A stretch of DNA of 64,000 nt from Unio delphinus (taxonomy: Eukaryota > Mollusca > Bivalvia > Unionida > Unionidae): the NCBI GenBank assembly GCA_029339505.1, contig JAQISU010000003.1, positions 22,037,001-22,101,000 of the forward strand. Reading direction: 5' to 3'. Below, piece by piece: positions 40,020 to 51,171 of the stretch (the stretch's first letter is position 1; each line of letters begins with the position of its first letter). The notes beneath the pieces were generated by a model. The model worked only from the letters and a program-made list of their open reading frames with translations. It was not told where the DNA came from and made no database searches. Made by a program: the position numbers and the translations under genes.

Positions 40020-41300
40020 ACGTATCAGTCCCAAACCACCCTCCACCTTATTTTGCTACTAAAAGAAACCTCCGTATGATAAATAGAACCAAACTAATGC
40101 ATGACATCCAAGAAAATGTAACAATTTACGTACATCCTACAGTAGAACAACTCAATAACTGCCTGCATTCATTGCTTGAAAAACACACCCCAGCCACCAA
40201 GTGCAGAGTATCAATTCAAAAGTGTTCTCTGTGCTATAGAAGTGTTAGAGACCAGCTTTGCACTGCTAAAAGAGACTGCCATAAAGCAGAATGGCATATA
40301 TATGAGCCGCTAAGAAGAATGTCACAAACATAGTCCATTTAGCCAAATAATCCCACTACAGTACTAATATCAGAGTTCCAGCTGCAAAGAGCTCTTCAAG
40401 ATAATTAACAAACTAATGTCAAGAAACAAATGTACACCACTTTCAACTACCTTCTCTGCAGTCAACCTTCCAGACCTGTTTGCAAATTTCTTCCGTGACA
40501 AAGTACGAACCATTAGAGATAAGCTTGACAACACAATTTCAGTTGACTCCTCGTTGCAATACAGTTATGAGAATGAATTTCAACAACAACAATTAGGAGC
40601 ATTTGAACCTGTTTCTATAGATTTAGTATGGACAATCATGATGAACAGTGCACCAAAGTCTTGTGAACTTAATTCAATTCAAACATCACTGCTATTTGAG
40701 TACTTAGACCCAATATTGCCTTCACTAACGGATGTTATTAATACCTCTCTCACATCCATGGAATTCCCATCATTTTTCAAAACTGCCATTGTAAAGCCTC
40801 TGCTGAAAAAACTAACACTCGACCATAATGATTTAAAGAACTACTGCCCAGTTTCTAATCTCCTGTTCATATAAACAAATCTTAGAAAAAATTGTTCTAA
40901 CCCAAATTGTATCTTAATTTAACCAGTTTTTTTTAGCAATGTACAGTCTGCATATGACCCTTGCCACAGTATTGAAACTCCTCTTCTGAAAGTAGTTAGA
41001 CATTATCTCTCCTTTGGATAGCGGAAAGATTACACTCCTCACCCTCCTTGATTTGTCTTAGGCATTTGACACAATAGACCAAGATATATTACTTCACCAT
41101 CTTCAACATGTATTTGGCATCAAACAATACAGCCTTACAGCAGTTCAAGTCCTATTTATTCAACAGGACACAAAATGTATCTGCAAATGGAATACACTCC
41201 AGCCCAAAATGTACAATTCCTCTCTGACTATATACTATCTTCATTTTATATACAATTCATACAATTCATACAACTGATTCAATGAATAAATGTTTGAATT
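40020..41300 (+). mobile_element. Second LINE fragment, linker and reverse transcriptase
   Basis: Frames at 40076-40333 and 40416-40874 give the region between endonuclease and RT (VEQLNNCLHSLLEKHTPATK) and the RT start (LANFFRDKVRTI-like, SCELNSIQTSLL, FFKTAIVKPLLKKLTLD, LKNYCPVSNL). Further on, LLTLLDLS then AFDTIDQDILLHHLQ (about 41035-41110) is the F/YDTIDH RT motif, broken by stops. It is a CR1/Jockey-like LINE, degenerate. Confidence 0.8.
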
Positions 41301-42689
41301 TAATCAAAGTGACTTGATCAATCAATACCTGTCAATTGTCAAGAGTTTTTAATTATTTTGTATGGCATGAACATTTTTCGGAGTTATATTGAACATTATT
41401 TATTTTAATTTTGAATAGGACATCTTCCTATTAAATACATAATTTACTACCAGTTAATACTCTCATTTTAATTTTGTTAGAAACATCTAAATTTTTTATT
41501 TCAAGAAAGCAATGTTTGTTGGCAATTATAATTCTCCCAAAATATTTAGCCAATAACATTAAAATTAGGCAAAAGACACTGCTACTTCTGAATCTTGCCA
41601 TCTCAGAAAAATGAGAAGAAAAAAAAACATCTGTCCATTTATACATTATCCTGACAAAGGGAAGTAACTCTTACTAATTAACCCTTACTTTTCTCACTAG
41701 GTGGCCACATGTAAAAGATGTTTGTTAGTTTATGATTAAGCAAAACGTATAACAGGATGCTTGCACTGCAGGGATAGGTGGGAGTGATTGACAGTAATGT
41801 GAATAGATAATTTACTAAAATATTTCCATTACCCAATCACATGACTACTAAAAAAAAAATACTTTGAAGAGGAAATGTTTGAGCATCCAAGCAGTATCAC
41901 TCTCTAGGAGGAGGATGACTGAAAGGATGAACATGAAGAAAGCAAAACAAGATTGTGTTAATACTTGTGCAAGGGAAATGCCTGTGGGATCCCACAAGAA
42001 GCTAAATTTACAGTTATGCCAAGGTCAAAGTTATGCTATCATAAATGGTCTGGTCAGTTACAAGTGGCCCAACAAAATTCAACTCTCTTTTGTGAGGCCA
42101 TGTCTTGTAAACAAAAGCTGAAGAGTAGACTGAGCATTCAATCCACATAAATCTTGTTTCTCAATCTGAAACATTATATTTGAAGGCCAAGCTTGTGGAA
42201 ATCTCTCGTATTTCAAATCTTCAGAAGTCATACCTGTACCTGTAAGAGTTCTGATTATTCCAATCTAATAAACCACTTTAGCCAAGCAGTCAGTGCTTGT
42301 GGATTGTGTCTTGCCTTTCTGCTTTAACCTGGGGCAATAGTGTTTGACGGCCACCACATAAGTTCTCTATGTACCTCAAATAGCATCTGAGTGTATGTAA
42401 AGGTCTTGCAGCTTTAATTTGCTTGATGCCTTGAACAAGGAAAAAGGGAAAATAGTTGTTTTTTGATTGCATATACATATAGTAACATGTTTTATGATAT
42501 TAAACCAGATCATGTCATTAGTACAACTGAGCTATCAAAATGAAACTGTACCATACACACTGAAGCTAGTGCTATCAGGAAACAAGTCTTTTATGACAGA
42601 AGCTTCAGTGAGGTTCAAAATGGGTTCAAATCATAAAAGTTGAACCACACAAGATCCAGGAAAAGTTGCATTATGGGAACAAAATGAGC
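41300..42689. other. No gene seen
   Basis: AT-rich host intron sequence between the LINE fragment and element B. Short open frames (41864-42121 and others) have no recognisable motif. Confidence 0.45.
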
Positions 42690-42694
42690 AAATG
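42690..42694. repeat. Target-site duplication of element B, left
   Basis: AAATG before the left end; GAATG follows the right end (58623-58627), 4 of 5 matching. Confidence 0.55.
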
Positions 42695-42976
42695 AGCAGC
42701 AGAGAGGGTGAGCAGACCACCCTTTTCGAGCAAAAATAAGGCTTACAGATCATGTTTTCGAGCAAAATAAGGCTTACAGACCACGTTTTCGAACAAAATA
42801 TAAGGCTTCCAACAAAATCTCATTTAACCAAAAAAAAAGTCTCCATTTTTGCAAAAACGGAGATTTTACGATTTTTTAATCAATTTTGCTCGCAACGATG
42901 TGGTCATCCACCCTCTCTGCTGCTATGGGTTAACAAAAAATAATAAATGATTTCAACCGAATATTTGATCCAGTCC
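42695..42976 (+). repeat. Element B left terminal inverted repeat
   Basis: 282 bp, inverted at the right end. The outer 230 bp (42695-42924) fold back: AGCAGCAGAGAGGGTGA at the tip returns as its reverse complement ending at 42924. The inside holds three diverged copies of a roughly 34-bp unit (TTTTCGAGCAAAATAAGGCT). The inner end adjoins the stop codon of the penton-like gene. Confidence 0.88.
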
Positions 42977-44325
42977 TTAGGACTTTACAAACAAACTAAT
43001 CGCTAACACCTCATTTTGTGATCAATTAAATTATTTGACTGGTCGGTAAGTCGGAAATTAATTCTCGTTAACGAATTATTATGGCATCGCATGTAGACAG
43101 GATTAATTGGGTTTTCAATAATTAGGAATCCCGGAGGAGCTGTTGGTGCAAACGAATAAAGAATATATCCCTGCTGAGCTTGATTTGATTGCTCTAGATT
43201 AATCTGATAGCTTCCTTCGATAACATCACATACTAAATTGAGCGCAATCACCGATGAAATATTCACGTTGAACGGAGCGATATGCCTACCGCCACCATCT
43301 GGATCATTATTATACTTGAGGAGGACAGTTGAATCTGATTTTTGTAGCGCTTTGATATCGGTTTTAACAATTCTTGCTAATTCATCAGCGTTGTATTTCG
43401 GAAACTTGAAATTACGCAGATTGTCTTCTGTGATATTGTAATCGGTTAGGAATCGTTGTTTATTGTCGCTGTTGTCATTAATTATTGTTTGAATAATTAG
43501 TTCATAGATATATTCCATGTCCGATATAAGCTGATTTATTATTTCAACGTGTTTTTGTGATCTTGTTTTCCGTAGTTGTTCTAGTTGTGTGTCATATAAT
43601 TGTTTAATCTCATTAAAATAACCACGGACGTCAGTTAGCGTAAATGAAATAGTAACAGATGAGTCGGTTGTTCTTTTAATGATAAAATCCTATTGCAATG
43701 TGTCTTTGTTGGTGAATATAAATCTATCGGCGATTTTTCCTTTTCTTATATCAGATAAATTATCTCGATAACTGGGATTGATTTCATGATATGATTCTAC
43801 GTCCGTGGTTAAGTCGGTGGTGGATTTTTCCGGTGGTTTTTCAGGCCATCCTAGTACGGTTCTAATAGAACTCTGATAGATATCTACGACGTATCCTTCT
43901 GTGCTTATCTCAATTGTGGATGATAGCGTCGGCTCATGAACTGTTATAGCGATTTTCGATTCTGTTCCAGTAATCGATTTTATTCTACGCGCAAATTCAT
44001 TATTGATTTGTTCGATTTGGTATGATCCGGTTGGTATCGAAACGACGTTCCAGTCTGGGATTCCGTCGGGTTTATTCTTATTTGCAAACACTAAAGAATT
44101 ATTGGGTTGTTGACCACCAAATGATTTTGATCTGATATTAGGCCAACTGTGATACACTCGTAGTTTTGCTAGCGCTATCTCCTTCACGGGGACTGGGCTA
44201 GGGAAATTCACACTAAACTCGGGTTCCGTTGATGTTATTGATATCATGCTTGTTTGTACTGGGTTCGTGTTCTCCACTATTTGTTGAAGTAATTCCATCG
44301 GTGTCGTCATTGTTATTATACTCAT
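42977..44325 (-). pseudogene. Penton-like gene, broken
   Basis: Homologue of 36758-38152. The first 211 codons from MSIITMTTPMELLQQ are open, then an in-frame TAG (43690-43692) interrupts; the frame continues in phase through a diverged middle to the conserved jelly-roll-like end. A one-base change in length near 43012 (ATCACAAAATGAGG) shifts the last dozen codons; the other frame reaches a stop at 42977-42979 matching the A copy's end. Confidence 0.82.
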
Positions 44326-44476
44326 GTTGTATTTCTAATTTTGACACCGCGGAATCATAAATACTGACCATCACTGAGAACTCACAATCTGGTATGGTTG
44401 AGATTATTGAGATCATTTTGGTTTTTGGGTTCGTGTTTTCCAATTCCATCGGTGTTGTCATTGTTATTATATTCAT
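44325..44476 (-). repeat. Partial tandem duplication at the gene overlap
   Basis: About 151 bp covering the end of the membrane-protein gene and the start of the penton-like gene is present twice. The extra copy yields a frame (44213-44476) starting like the penton-like protein (MNIITMTTPMEL) and running into the membrane-protein C-terminus (EFSVMVSIYDSAVSKLE). It is a duplication scar, not a separate gene. Confidence 0.75.
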
Positions 44477-44927
44477 GTTGTCGCTCTAATTTCGATATCG
44501 CGGAATCAAAAATACTGACCATCGCTGAGAATTCACTATCTGATATAATTGTATTATCGAGTGATGACGATATCATCAGGGATAACTGCGAATATGCGGT
44601 TGATGCAATATGAAATTGAATTAAGTAATTCTGCAGTTTACTCTGGCTGCATGATGATATCTTTTTTGCTATCCCGGTTGATATACCCCCGATTGTAGCC
44701 ACCGCAGAAATGCAAATTGGAACTACGACCAGGGCAATCATTGTAACCGATGCAAGTATTATTCCGGCGCCAGCGAGAACGCTTGACACTGAGTACATAG
44801 TAATATCAATTGCGGTGATTCTTCGTCGGTATTTTTTTATTTTTATTTGATACTCCTCAGTGAGGGTTTTGAGTCTAGTCTGAAATTCTCTGATCTGATC
44901 ATAGCGACATTGCGTTGATGAAATCAT
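44382..44927 (-). CDS. Two-helix membrane protein, B copy
   Basis: 181 residues from MISSTQCRYDQIREFQ; an upstream in-frame ATG at 45008 is not supported by A. Keeps the coiled coil and both membrane segments (VYSVSS.../VVPICISAVATIGG-like). The Asn-rich tail is shorter than in A because of the local duplication downstream. Confidence 0.7.
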   Translation of the reverse strand: MISSTQCRYDQIREFQTRLKTLTEEYQIKIKKYRRRITAIDITMYSVSSVLAGAGIILASVTMIALVVVPICISAVATIGGISTGIAKKISSCSQSKLQNYLIQFHIASTAYSQLSLMISSSLDNTIISDSEFSAMVSIFDSAISKLERQHEYNNNDNTDGIGKHEPKNQNDLNNLNHTRL

Positions 44928-45076
44928 TTTTATTTTAAAAATACTAGTGTTTTCAATTGTGTTTTCAAGTTCGCGGAAAGTAATTTCAAATTCGCGGAAA
45001 ACTTTCACGGTGTCGAATCGATATTACGACGATGATGGAATCATTGTTGTTATTTTAAACCAACTAGTGTTTTCAA

Positions 45077-46603
45077 TTATCCTACCAACGAAGTGGTTTT
45101 AGGATCGGATGAGGGGATACCGGATACAAATTCTATTATCCAGGGTAGTGGCTCCCTAATCACAGACTCGTCGGAATTGCTTATAACAATCGGAAATGGG
45201 ACTGGTATATAGGGTGGAGGTTTTGGTATTTTCTCTAGTATATACATCAATGTGTTAACACCTCTGATACCTGTGTTGCTGAATTCCAAATCAAATTTAC
45301 GGTGATGTATTATTGTAAGTCGGTAGCAACCTGGTACACCAGTATGTCTGTGGCCAACATAAAGATAATTTCTGTTTCCTCGGATCCAATCAAAAGTTCC
45401 ACTATCAACCGTGTACATGACGTTATTAACGGCGCTTACACTATGTGGAATTTTTACCTTATTGATAGCCGCGATAATTTCAACGAGAGACATACCCGCG
45501 TTGTGTGGAATTCCAAAGAACTTATCAACAATGTCATTGACTGGTTTTTGTACCCGCTCAAAATTCCCCTTTAGTTTAGAAATATCGTCAATGACGTCAG
45601 AATAGGTTTTATTGATTTCAGTATATTTCATCGACGTTTTATCGCGGCGTTTAAAAAATGAAATAAAAAATAAACTAAAGTCCATATCTACTCGGAGTTT
45701 ATAATCACTAGCAAGGTCAAAATATGTCGTAGTGGTATCATGACCTTCAGGACCATCAAAGAAATTGTTAACTTTTTCATTGGTGGATTTTTGTTCGTCA
45801 ATAGCTTTTTTAACTTCAGCGAGGGTTGGACCTGTCAACGATGTGGTTTCAGAACCAGGTGTTCTCCCCAAAAATCTATCCACGATGGTATTAAGTGTTG
45901 TTTGTCTCACCATAAACATATTAATATCTTTGAGAGTTATTGTAGATGTAGCCGGGATACCAAAGAAATTATTAGCGATGTAGGCATTGTGAGTGTGCTT
46001 GCCGATAAACTCACTGATTTCAGCGAGAGTCATGCCTGCCACAAGCGGGGTTCCAAAAAACTTAACAATGACGTCGTTAGTGGGTTTTTGATCTTCTATT
46101 AGTTTAGAAATCTCGAGATAATTTGCCTTGATTTCATTTTCATTCATCATCCTTCCCGTGTCCTTGTTAAAAAAGAATAGCGATAGATAGTTTTTAATTT
46201 CAGCGAGAGTCATGCCAACCACAAGCGGGGTTCCAAAGAATTTATGTACGACATTTTTGCGAAAAGTACTATAATTTCGTATATAATCCTCCAGATCACG
46301 TTTGTGGGCGTCAATCGCGTCGGTGATTGTAGACACAAGTGCGCCTGGTTTAAGTTGTCCACTGTTGGAATATAGCGCAATAGAGTTTTCAGCGGCGTCG
46401 CGCTGCCGTATCAAAATGTCATTCAATGACACATCACTGCTTTTCAATTTACCCTGTTTGTCCTGAAATACAACTATTTCGTTCGGGTCAACACTTGCTA
46501 AATTTAACGTCTCAGCTATTTCATCTTTGATTAGTTTTTTTACATCACCGGTTGCAGTGTCATCGGGTTTGGGTTTCAAAGATCTCCCCCAAATATCAAT
46601 CAT
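45077..46603 (-). CDS. Fibre-like repeat protein, B copy (six modules)
   Basis: 508 residues versus 306 in A. After the shared N-terminus, modules of about 45-60 residues recur: FFGTPLVVGMTLAEIKNYL, FFGTPLVAGMTLAEISEFI, FFGIPATSTITLKDINMFM, FLGRTPGSE...TLAEVKKAI, FFDGPEGHD, FFGIPHNAGMSLVEIIAAI. The tip (FDWIRGNRNYLYVG, GCYRLTIIHHRKFD, LPWIIEFVSGIP) is diverged from A but of the same kind. Open throughout. Confidence 0.65.
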   Translation of the reverse strand: MIDIWGRSLKPKPDDTATGDVKKLIKDEIAETLNLASVDPNEIVVFQDKQGKLKSSDVSLNDILIRQRDAAENSIALYSNSGQLKPGALVSTITDAIDAHKRDLEDYIRNYSTFRKNVVHKFFGTPLVVGMTLAEIKNYLSLFFFNKDTGRMMNENEIKANYLEISKLIEDQKPTNDVIVKFFGTPLVAGMTLAEISEFIGKHTHNAYIANNFFGIPATSTITLKDINMFMVRQTTLNTIVDRFLGRTPGSETTSLTGPTLAEVKKAIDEQKSTNEKVNNFFDGPEGHDTTTTYFDLASDYKLRVDMDFSLFFISFFKRRDKTSMKYTEINKTYSDVIDDISKLKGNFERVQKPVNDIVDKFFGIPHNAGMSLVEIIAAINKVKIPHSVSAVNNVMYTVDSGTFDWIRGNRNYLYVGHRHTGVPGCYRLTIIHHRKFDLEFSNTGIRGVNTLMYILEKIPKPPPYIPVPFPIVISNSDESVIREPLPWIIEFVSGIPSSDPKTTSLVG

Positions 46604-46627
46604 GTTATTGTAAAACTCTTTCTCTCT

Positions 46628-47092
46628 CTAAAATCGTTTTTGACGACTTCGTTGAAAAATCTTCGATTTTCTCCAGCGATTACTAGTGTATTCATTCACG
46701 ACAGCATGTGGTGGTTTTCCGCTTGGGTTACTCAAGGAGTTAGAAATAGCGTTAAGGACATTTAATACTTCGCTGCCACATATTGGTGGGTCATTCATTT
46801 GTTGTGTTGGTAGCGTAGAATACCAAGTCTTCATTGGAAGGGTTTTTATAAAACGCATAAACTCTTTTGGTGGGGCTAATCCATATGAATCAAAATAGAC
46901 AATCCCACGTGGATCAATAGCGTATGCAACCCAGTGAGTTCCGGGTCCGGTGCTGTTATCTAAATTAATGATTCCGGTTTCAACGCTGTTTGGTTGATGT
47001 GGTAATTGATCTTTCATAAAGACACCTCTGAAGTTTTTAATCGCGAGTTTTTTAGCAGCATCGAGTAAATCAAAATTGGACATGGGAACCAT
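46628..47092 (-). CDS. Adenain-like protease, B copy
   Basis: About 154 residues from MVPMSNFDLLD (47107 is an alternative ATG). Keeps GTHWVAY, YFDSYG and PPICGSEVL. The C-terminus is longer and more basic than in A (RWRKSKIFQRSRQKRF). Open. Confidence 0.87.
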   Translation of the reverse strand: MVPMSNFDLLDAAKKLAIKNFRGVFMKDQLPHQPNSVETGIINLDNSTGPGTHWVAYAIDPRGIVYFDSYGLAPPKEFMRFIKTLPMKTWYSTLPTQQMNDPPICGSEVLNVLNAISNSLSNPSGKPPHAVVNEYTSNRWRKSKIFQRSRQKRF

Positions 47093-47118
47093 AGGTTCCT
47101 GAGTCATAGACTCTCCAA

Positions 47119-47580
47119 TTAATAAATCGGTCCTAGTCTTAGACCCTTTCCGCTGTACCACGAATACGGGGTTCCTGGTAGTCTTAGACCCTTTCCCTTT
47201 TTTTTATATCCTTTCCCAGTTGCCTTCTTTAGTGCCATTCCTTCTGCAGTACCAACGGCTCCTAACGCTGCCGCTTTAGCCACCGCTGGGGCTGCTGCCG
47301 CAATCAATGCTGGAATCGCAGCTAACAACGGAAATATACCGCCTGTTTTAATCATATTTTTGATAGCAGCCGCAGAAAGAGTAATCTGAACACCCTTTTT
47401 TGCTACTAGTGCATCATTGAAATGTTTCACCTGACGAGTTGTCAGCGATAGTTTATTTGCACCACCAGTCATTTGGTTGGGTTTCAACGTGATTGTGGTT
47501 CCACATTTTTTAGCTGATTCCGATTGCAATTTTTTTAATTGACCGGGAGTTAACGCAACACTAATATTACTATATGACAT
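47119..47580 (-). CDS. Small hydrophobic virion protein, B copy
   Basis: 153 residues from MSYSNISVALTPG. Hydrophobic Ala-rich helix kept; the tail has one GLRLPGTPYSWYSGK and a short GLRLGPIY end, against three repeats in A. Confidence 0.65.
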   Translation of the reverse strand: MSYSNISVALTPGQLKKLQSESAKKCGTTITLKPNQMTGGANKLSLTTRQVKHFNDALVAKKGVQITLSAAAIKNMIKTGGIFPLLAAIPALIAAAAPAVAKAAALGAVGTAEGMALKKATGKGYKKKGKGLRLPGTPYSWYSGKGLRLGPIY

Positions 47581-47608
47581 TATACATAATTGATTGATTC
47601 TAAATCAT

Positions 47609-49021
47609 TTACATGTTTTCCACTGGTGCATCTACCACTCTCATTCTTCCACCAACACCTTCAAGTAGCATTGATTTGTCGCTGAGAATGACAGCAACCG
47701 CTCTGTAATTAGCAATACCACCAGGACGGGTTACATGGGCTCTAAAGTGTATATCAACCACAGATTGTCTCATCAAATCGAGATGTTCCAGTGAAAAGTA
47801 ATAAATCGGATAGAGGCTTTTAAAATCCAATTGTGATATTTGCAAACCAGTATCCACATTTTGATCGCGTGCCATAAATGACAACAGACGATGATAAACT
47901 CGTGCAATATGATTTTCTGTGTAATTAAGTTGTATATCCTCGGATGGTTCCTGTTGGCCGTTTATTCTCAGTGAGACGTCTTTCACACCTAATTGATCAA
48001 ATATCATATGACTGAAACGTTGATCGCCAACTCGTGTGTTATCCTGTAACGCTACGAATATATGACGTGGCGCAGCAGTGCCCTGTTTTGATGCTAGGTT
48101 CCACGTAAACACATTATTAACATTTGATTGTTTCACATCTGTACTCACGGTTAGCCAACTCAACAACGACTTTCCTCCTTGGTCCATAAATGATAGTAAT
48201 CGTTCTTCTGCGGTGATTGCTGGAGTCAACACTGGCATCCACAATGATATTTTTGTTAAATTGACTTTACCGGCATCAGCATTTGGATTTGCATTGTCTG
48301 CTGGAATCCTCCAAATTGCGTCGTTATCATCACTCTTTCGTACAAGCGATACTATATGCTTCGCTCCATAAATAACTTTTCTGACGTTTCTACAGAATCC
48401 AAATATGTGATGCAGTGGAATCGCGCATGAAAATGATTTACGCGCTCCTTGCAACATTAAAATACGTGTTGCAGCTCCTAGATTAAAATTAGCATCGTTG
48501 TTTATAATCATATCTTCGACCTCAGCATCACTATTATCACGTTTTTTCGGTCGTCTTATAATAAATTGATTTCCTCCAGCGGTATTTTTAACATCTTTTG
48601 CAAACATCATAGAAGGTCCTGCTGATCTTGTATAATCATCAGAATATCTCGCTAACCCGATTATTGTTGTAGCCACATCAACATCGCGATCTATCGCCTC
48701 AATTTCTTTTCCATCAATGAGATATTTTGCACTCTCAAATAACGCCATGATACCATTATTGACAAAACCGACTTGAGTACCAGCTGGATACGGTGCTGGT
48801 ACAGCAGGAGTATCAGCAGCTGTTACAATTTCTCCTTCTACTTCAATAAACGCTTCAGCAGGTAGAAAGTATTTACTGGTATCATGGACTTGAAGATCGA
48901 TTCTTGATCGACTATTTGGGTCTATTGCATGATAGGCGTAATATTGATAATCGCGTACAGAATCATCCTTGCCAACTGGGGCGTCTATATCAAACGCTGG
49001 ATCATGTGACTTTTTGAACAT
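47609..49021 (-). CDS. Candidate major capsid protein, B copy
   Basis: 470 residues, open, aligning along the whole length with 32877-34298. Differences cluster at about 75-90, 155-180 and 245-260, likely surface loops, while core segments such as IPLHHIFGFCRNVRKVIYG and SLYPIYYFSLEHLDLMRQS are nearly the same. That pattern fits a capsid protein under constraint. Confidence 0.65.
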   Translation of the reverse strand: MFKKSHDPAFDIDAPVGKDDSVRDYQYYAYHAIDPNSRSRIDLQVHDTSKYFLPAEAFIEVEGEIVTAADTPAVPAPYPAGTQVGFVNNGIMALFESAKYLIDGKEIEAIDRDVDVATTIIGLARYSDDYTRSAGPSMMFAKDVKNTAGGNQFIIRRPKKRDNSDAEVEDMIINNDANFNLGAATRILMLQGARKSFSCAIPLHHIFGFCRNVRKVIYGAKHIVSLVRKSDDNDAIWRIPADNANPNADAGKVNLTKISLWMPVLTPAITAEERLLSFMDQGGKSLLSWLTVSTDVKQSNVNNVFTWNLASKQGTAAPRHIFVALQDNTRVGDQRFSHMIFDQLGVKDVSLRINGQQEPSEDIQLNYTENHIARVYHRLLSFMARDQNVDTGLQISQLDFKSLYPIYYFSLEHLDLMRQSVVDIHFRAHVTRPGGIANYRAVAVILSDKSMLLEGVGGRMRVVDAPVENM

Positions 49022-49061
49022 TTTATTCTATTTATCAGAGTCTAAATCGCGATTTTCCATT

Positions 49062-49499
49062 TCATCGACTTAGTTTTTTAAAGCCACTTCCTGCTATCAT
49101 ATTTGCGTCGGGGGTTAAAACCATCGACGCTAATTTTTCATCTACTGCGTTATTTATAATTCTACTAACACTTGCAGGCATTTCCGCTGTAGACGGTAAC
49201 GGTTTTGAAAATCCTTTGGATTTCATCCGTGATTTCACTAATGATGTTAATTTATTCTTCACAGTTGAAAACGCTTTTCCAGCAAGATCTCCAACAGCAC
49301 CAATACCCTTATCACGAATAACATCAATTGCTTTCATTGATAATTGTTTAGCCAACGGCATCACTTTTGGAGCCATTCTCGCAAATAACCCTGCAATGGT
49401 ATTACCTAAACCATCTCCGTAGTATGCTCTATAAACCGGAAACCGTGAATTAACTACGTAGACGGGGGTTGGTTTATCATGATTGTAGTGTATGATCAT
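49062..49499 (-). CDS. Small basic virion protein, B copy
   Basis: 145 residues; same layout as 32376-32822, open. The basic tail is shorter (GSGFKKLSR). Confidence 0.6.
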   Translation of the reverse strand: MIIHYNHDKPTPVYVVNSRFPVYRAYYGDGLGNTIAGLFARMAPKVMPLAKQLSMKAIDVIRDKGIGAVGDLAGKAFSTVKNKLTSLVKSRMKSKGFSKPLPSTAEMPASVSRIINNAVDEKLASMVLTPDANMIAGSGFKKLSR

Positions 49500-49558
49500 T
49501 ATTTGAAATCAGAAACAATTTTTCAATTGTTATTTATCTAATCAACTGACTTTTCAAT

Positions 49559-50428
49559 TCAGTCACTATGATACCCACTTTCCACTAACTCGCCAATGAA
49601 ATCTCGATATGTGCTGATATCCATGATACCACCCTGAAATAATCGTCTACAGATATCAGCTGCTTCATTAATTATTTCCGGTGAGTTATTTCCGGCTCGG
49701 AACCCTCCTACAAGAACCTCTAATCGTGATATATCACTGAGAACACTACCAGGACATGAAACGCTAGCGTTTCCAACTAGACCACTCCCCAGAAATTTCT
49801 TCTCATCGTATGGCTGTCTTATTTGGAATTGAAATTTTCTCTTGAAGTCTCTGTATTCCTTCATCCTTCTATCTAAACCCCCAGTATTTATTTCATACAC
49901 TATATCAGCCCATTCATTATGTGACATTCTATAATCCGAATAATTGTCCGTGAAAAACTTCTCTTGTGAATCATAGCTGTTAGCAGCGAATTCACCTAAA
50001 TTGTCTATATCCTCGTTGAGAATTTGTTGTTTAGCGCTCTCGGTAAATATAATTGATTTAGGTAGTCCACTAACTAGTTCTTCCTGAAATCCTTTAAATT
50101 TTCGTTTCGAAGCGGTTGATATATCCTGAGGAAGTGATTGCAAGGATTTTTTTGTTTGTTTAGTTCTTTTTGCTATTTTTTCTAACACAGGAATAAGACC
50201 CTCTTCTTTTCTTTTACCGTCAGGATCATCTCCCAGTATAGCACGCTCTATCTCCTTCGTTGCTGTGGTTACTGGTTTAAACAATTCTTCAGATCCCGCA
50301 GCAAAATCAGTCTGAAGACTCTGTCGTTGTTGTAGTTTATTCCGTACAGAGTCACGAATTGGTACAAATCTCCTGATTGCATCCAGTCGTTCACGAGCCA
50401 ATCGGGTTGTTAATGCTTCATTGACCAT
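49559..50428 (-). CDS. Conserved virion-associated protein, B copy
   Basis: 289 residues versus 350 in A; ends conserved, middle different. Lacks the duplicated basic/acidic module of A. Confidence 0.7.
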   Translation of the reverse strand: MVNEALTTRLARERLDAIRRFVPIRDSVRNKLQQRQSLQTDFAAGSEELFKPVTTATKEIERAILGDDPDGKRKEEGLIPVLEKIAKRTKQTKKSLQSLPQDISTASKRKFKGFQEELVSGLPKSIIFTESAKQQILNEDIDNLGEFAANSYDSQEKFFTDNYSDYRMSHNEWADIVYEINTGGLDRRMKEYRDFKRKFQFQIRQPYDEKKFLGSGLVGNASVSCPGSVLSDISRLEVLVGGFRAGNNSPEIINEAADICRRLFQGGIMDISTYRDFIGELVESGYHSD

Positions 50429-50770
50429 TATTTGAAATCAGAAACAATTTTTCAATTGCAAAACAATTTTTCAATTGTGAAACAATTTTCCCGAACCCGA
50501 CCTAACATCATCGTGGAAGTGTTATTTCATCCTATCAGGTTTGAGGGAAGTGTGGAAATTGTATATAAAATAATTAATACCACACTTCCCTCATTCTATT
50601 TTGATCAATCTGAACCGTCCATCAATTTTTATTCAGTGTGAAATATTTTCACTGTTTTTGACATTGTCAATCAAAAAATGCTAAAAAAAATGAAAATCTC
50701 TATGAGGGACGGTCACAATCAAATAATGATAAATGGTCGGTCAATCAAATAATGATAAATGGTCGGTCAA
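50429..50770. promoter_or_regulatory. Intergenic control region, B copy
   Basis: Holds a 13-bp perfect inverted repeat GAGGGAAGTGTGG / CCACACTTCCCTC (50543-50592) around an AT-rich loop with TATATAAAA, and the 21-bp palindrome 50634-50654 identical to that of element A. A short duplication (AATGATAAATGGTCGGTCAAT) lies at 50724-50770. Confidence 0.6.
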
Positions 50771-51127
50771 TCAAAATTGTTCATTTTCTTGAATTAATAC
50801 CCGTAGGTTTCTAATTTTAGAATTAACCTCCTTTTTCAATTCGTATTCGTACCCCAATTCTTTTCGTATTCGTTCTACGATGGTATACAACGGAGCGAAC
50901 ACACTTACGTCACTGGAAAATGCGAGAGAGTCCCGAATAGAATTCTGAATTCTCTTGATGAGCGCATACTTCTTTGGTAGCATATACTTGTTAGTGCTAA
51001 CTCCGTATTCTATATCCTGAAAATCAGACATGATTTGATCAGGATTTAACCCATCTGATAGTTCAATATCCCAACTTTTCAATTTTGAAATCTCGGATAA
51101 ACTGCTATTCATGTTTTCAGAATTCAT
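50771..51127 (-). CDS. Conserved unknown protein, B copy
   Basis: 118 residues from MNSENMNSSLSEI, same length as the A copy; a longer frame to 51172 starts with an ATG not conserved in A. Function unknown. Confidence 0.72.
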   Translation of the reverse strand: MNSENMNSSLSEISKLKSWDIELSDGLNPDQIMSDFQDIEYGVSTNKYMLPKKYALIKRIQNSIRDSLAFSSDVSVFAPLYTIVERIRKELGYEYELKKEVNSKIRNLRVLIQENEQF

Positions 51128-51171
51128 TATTCTATAATAATGATATATTTCTAAATGAAAAATATGACGCA

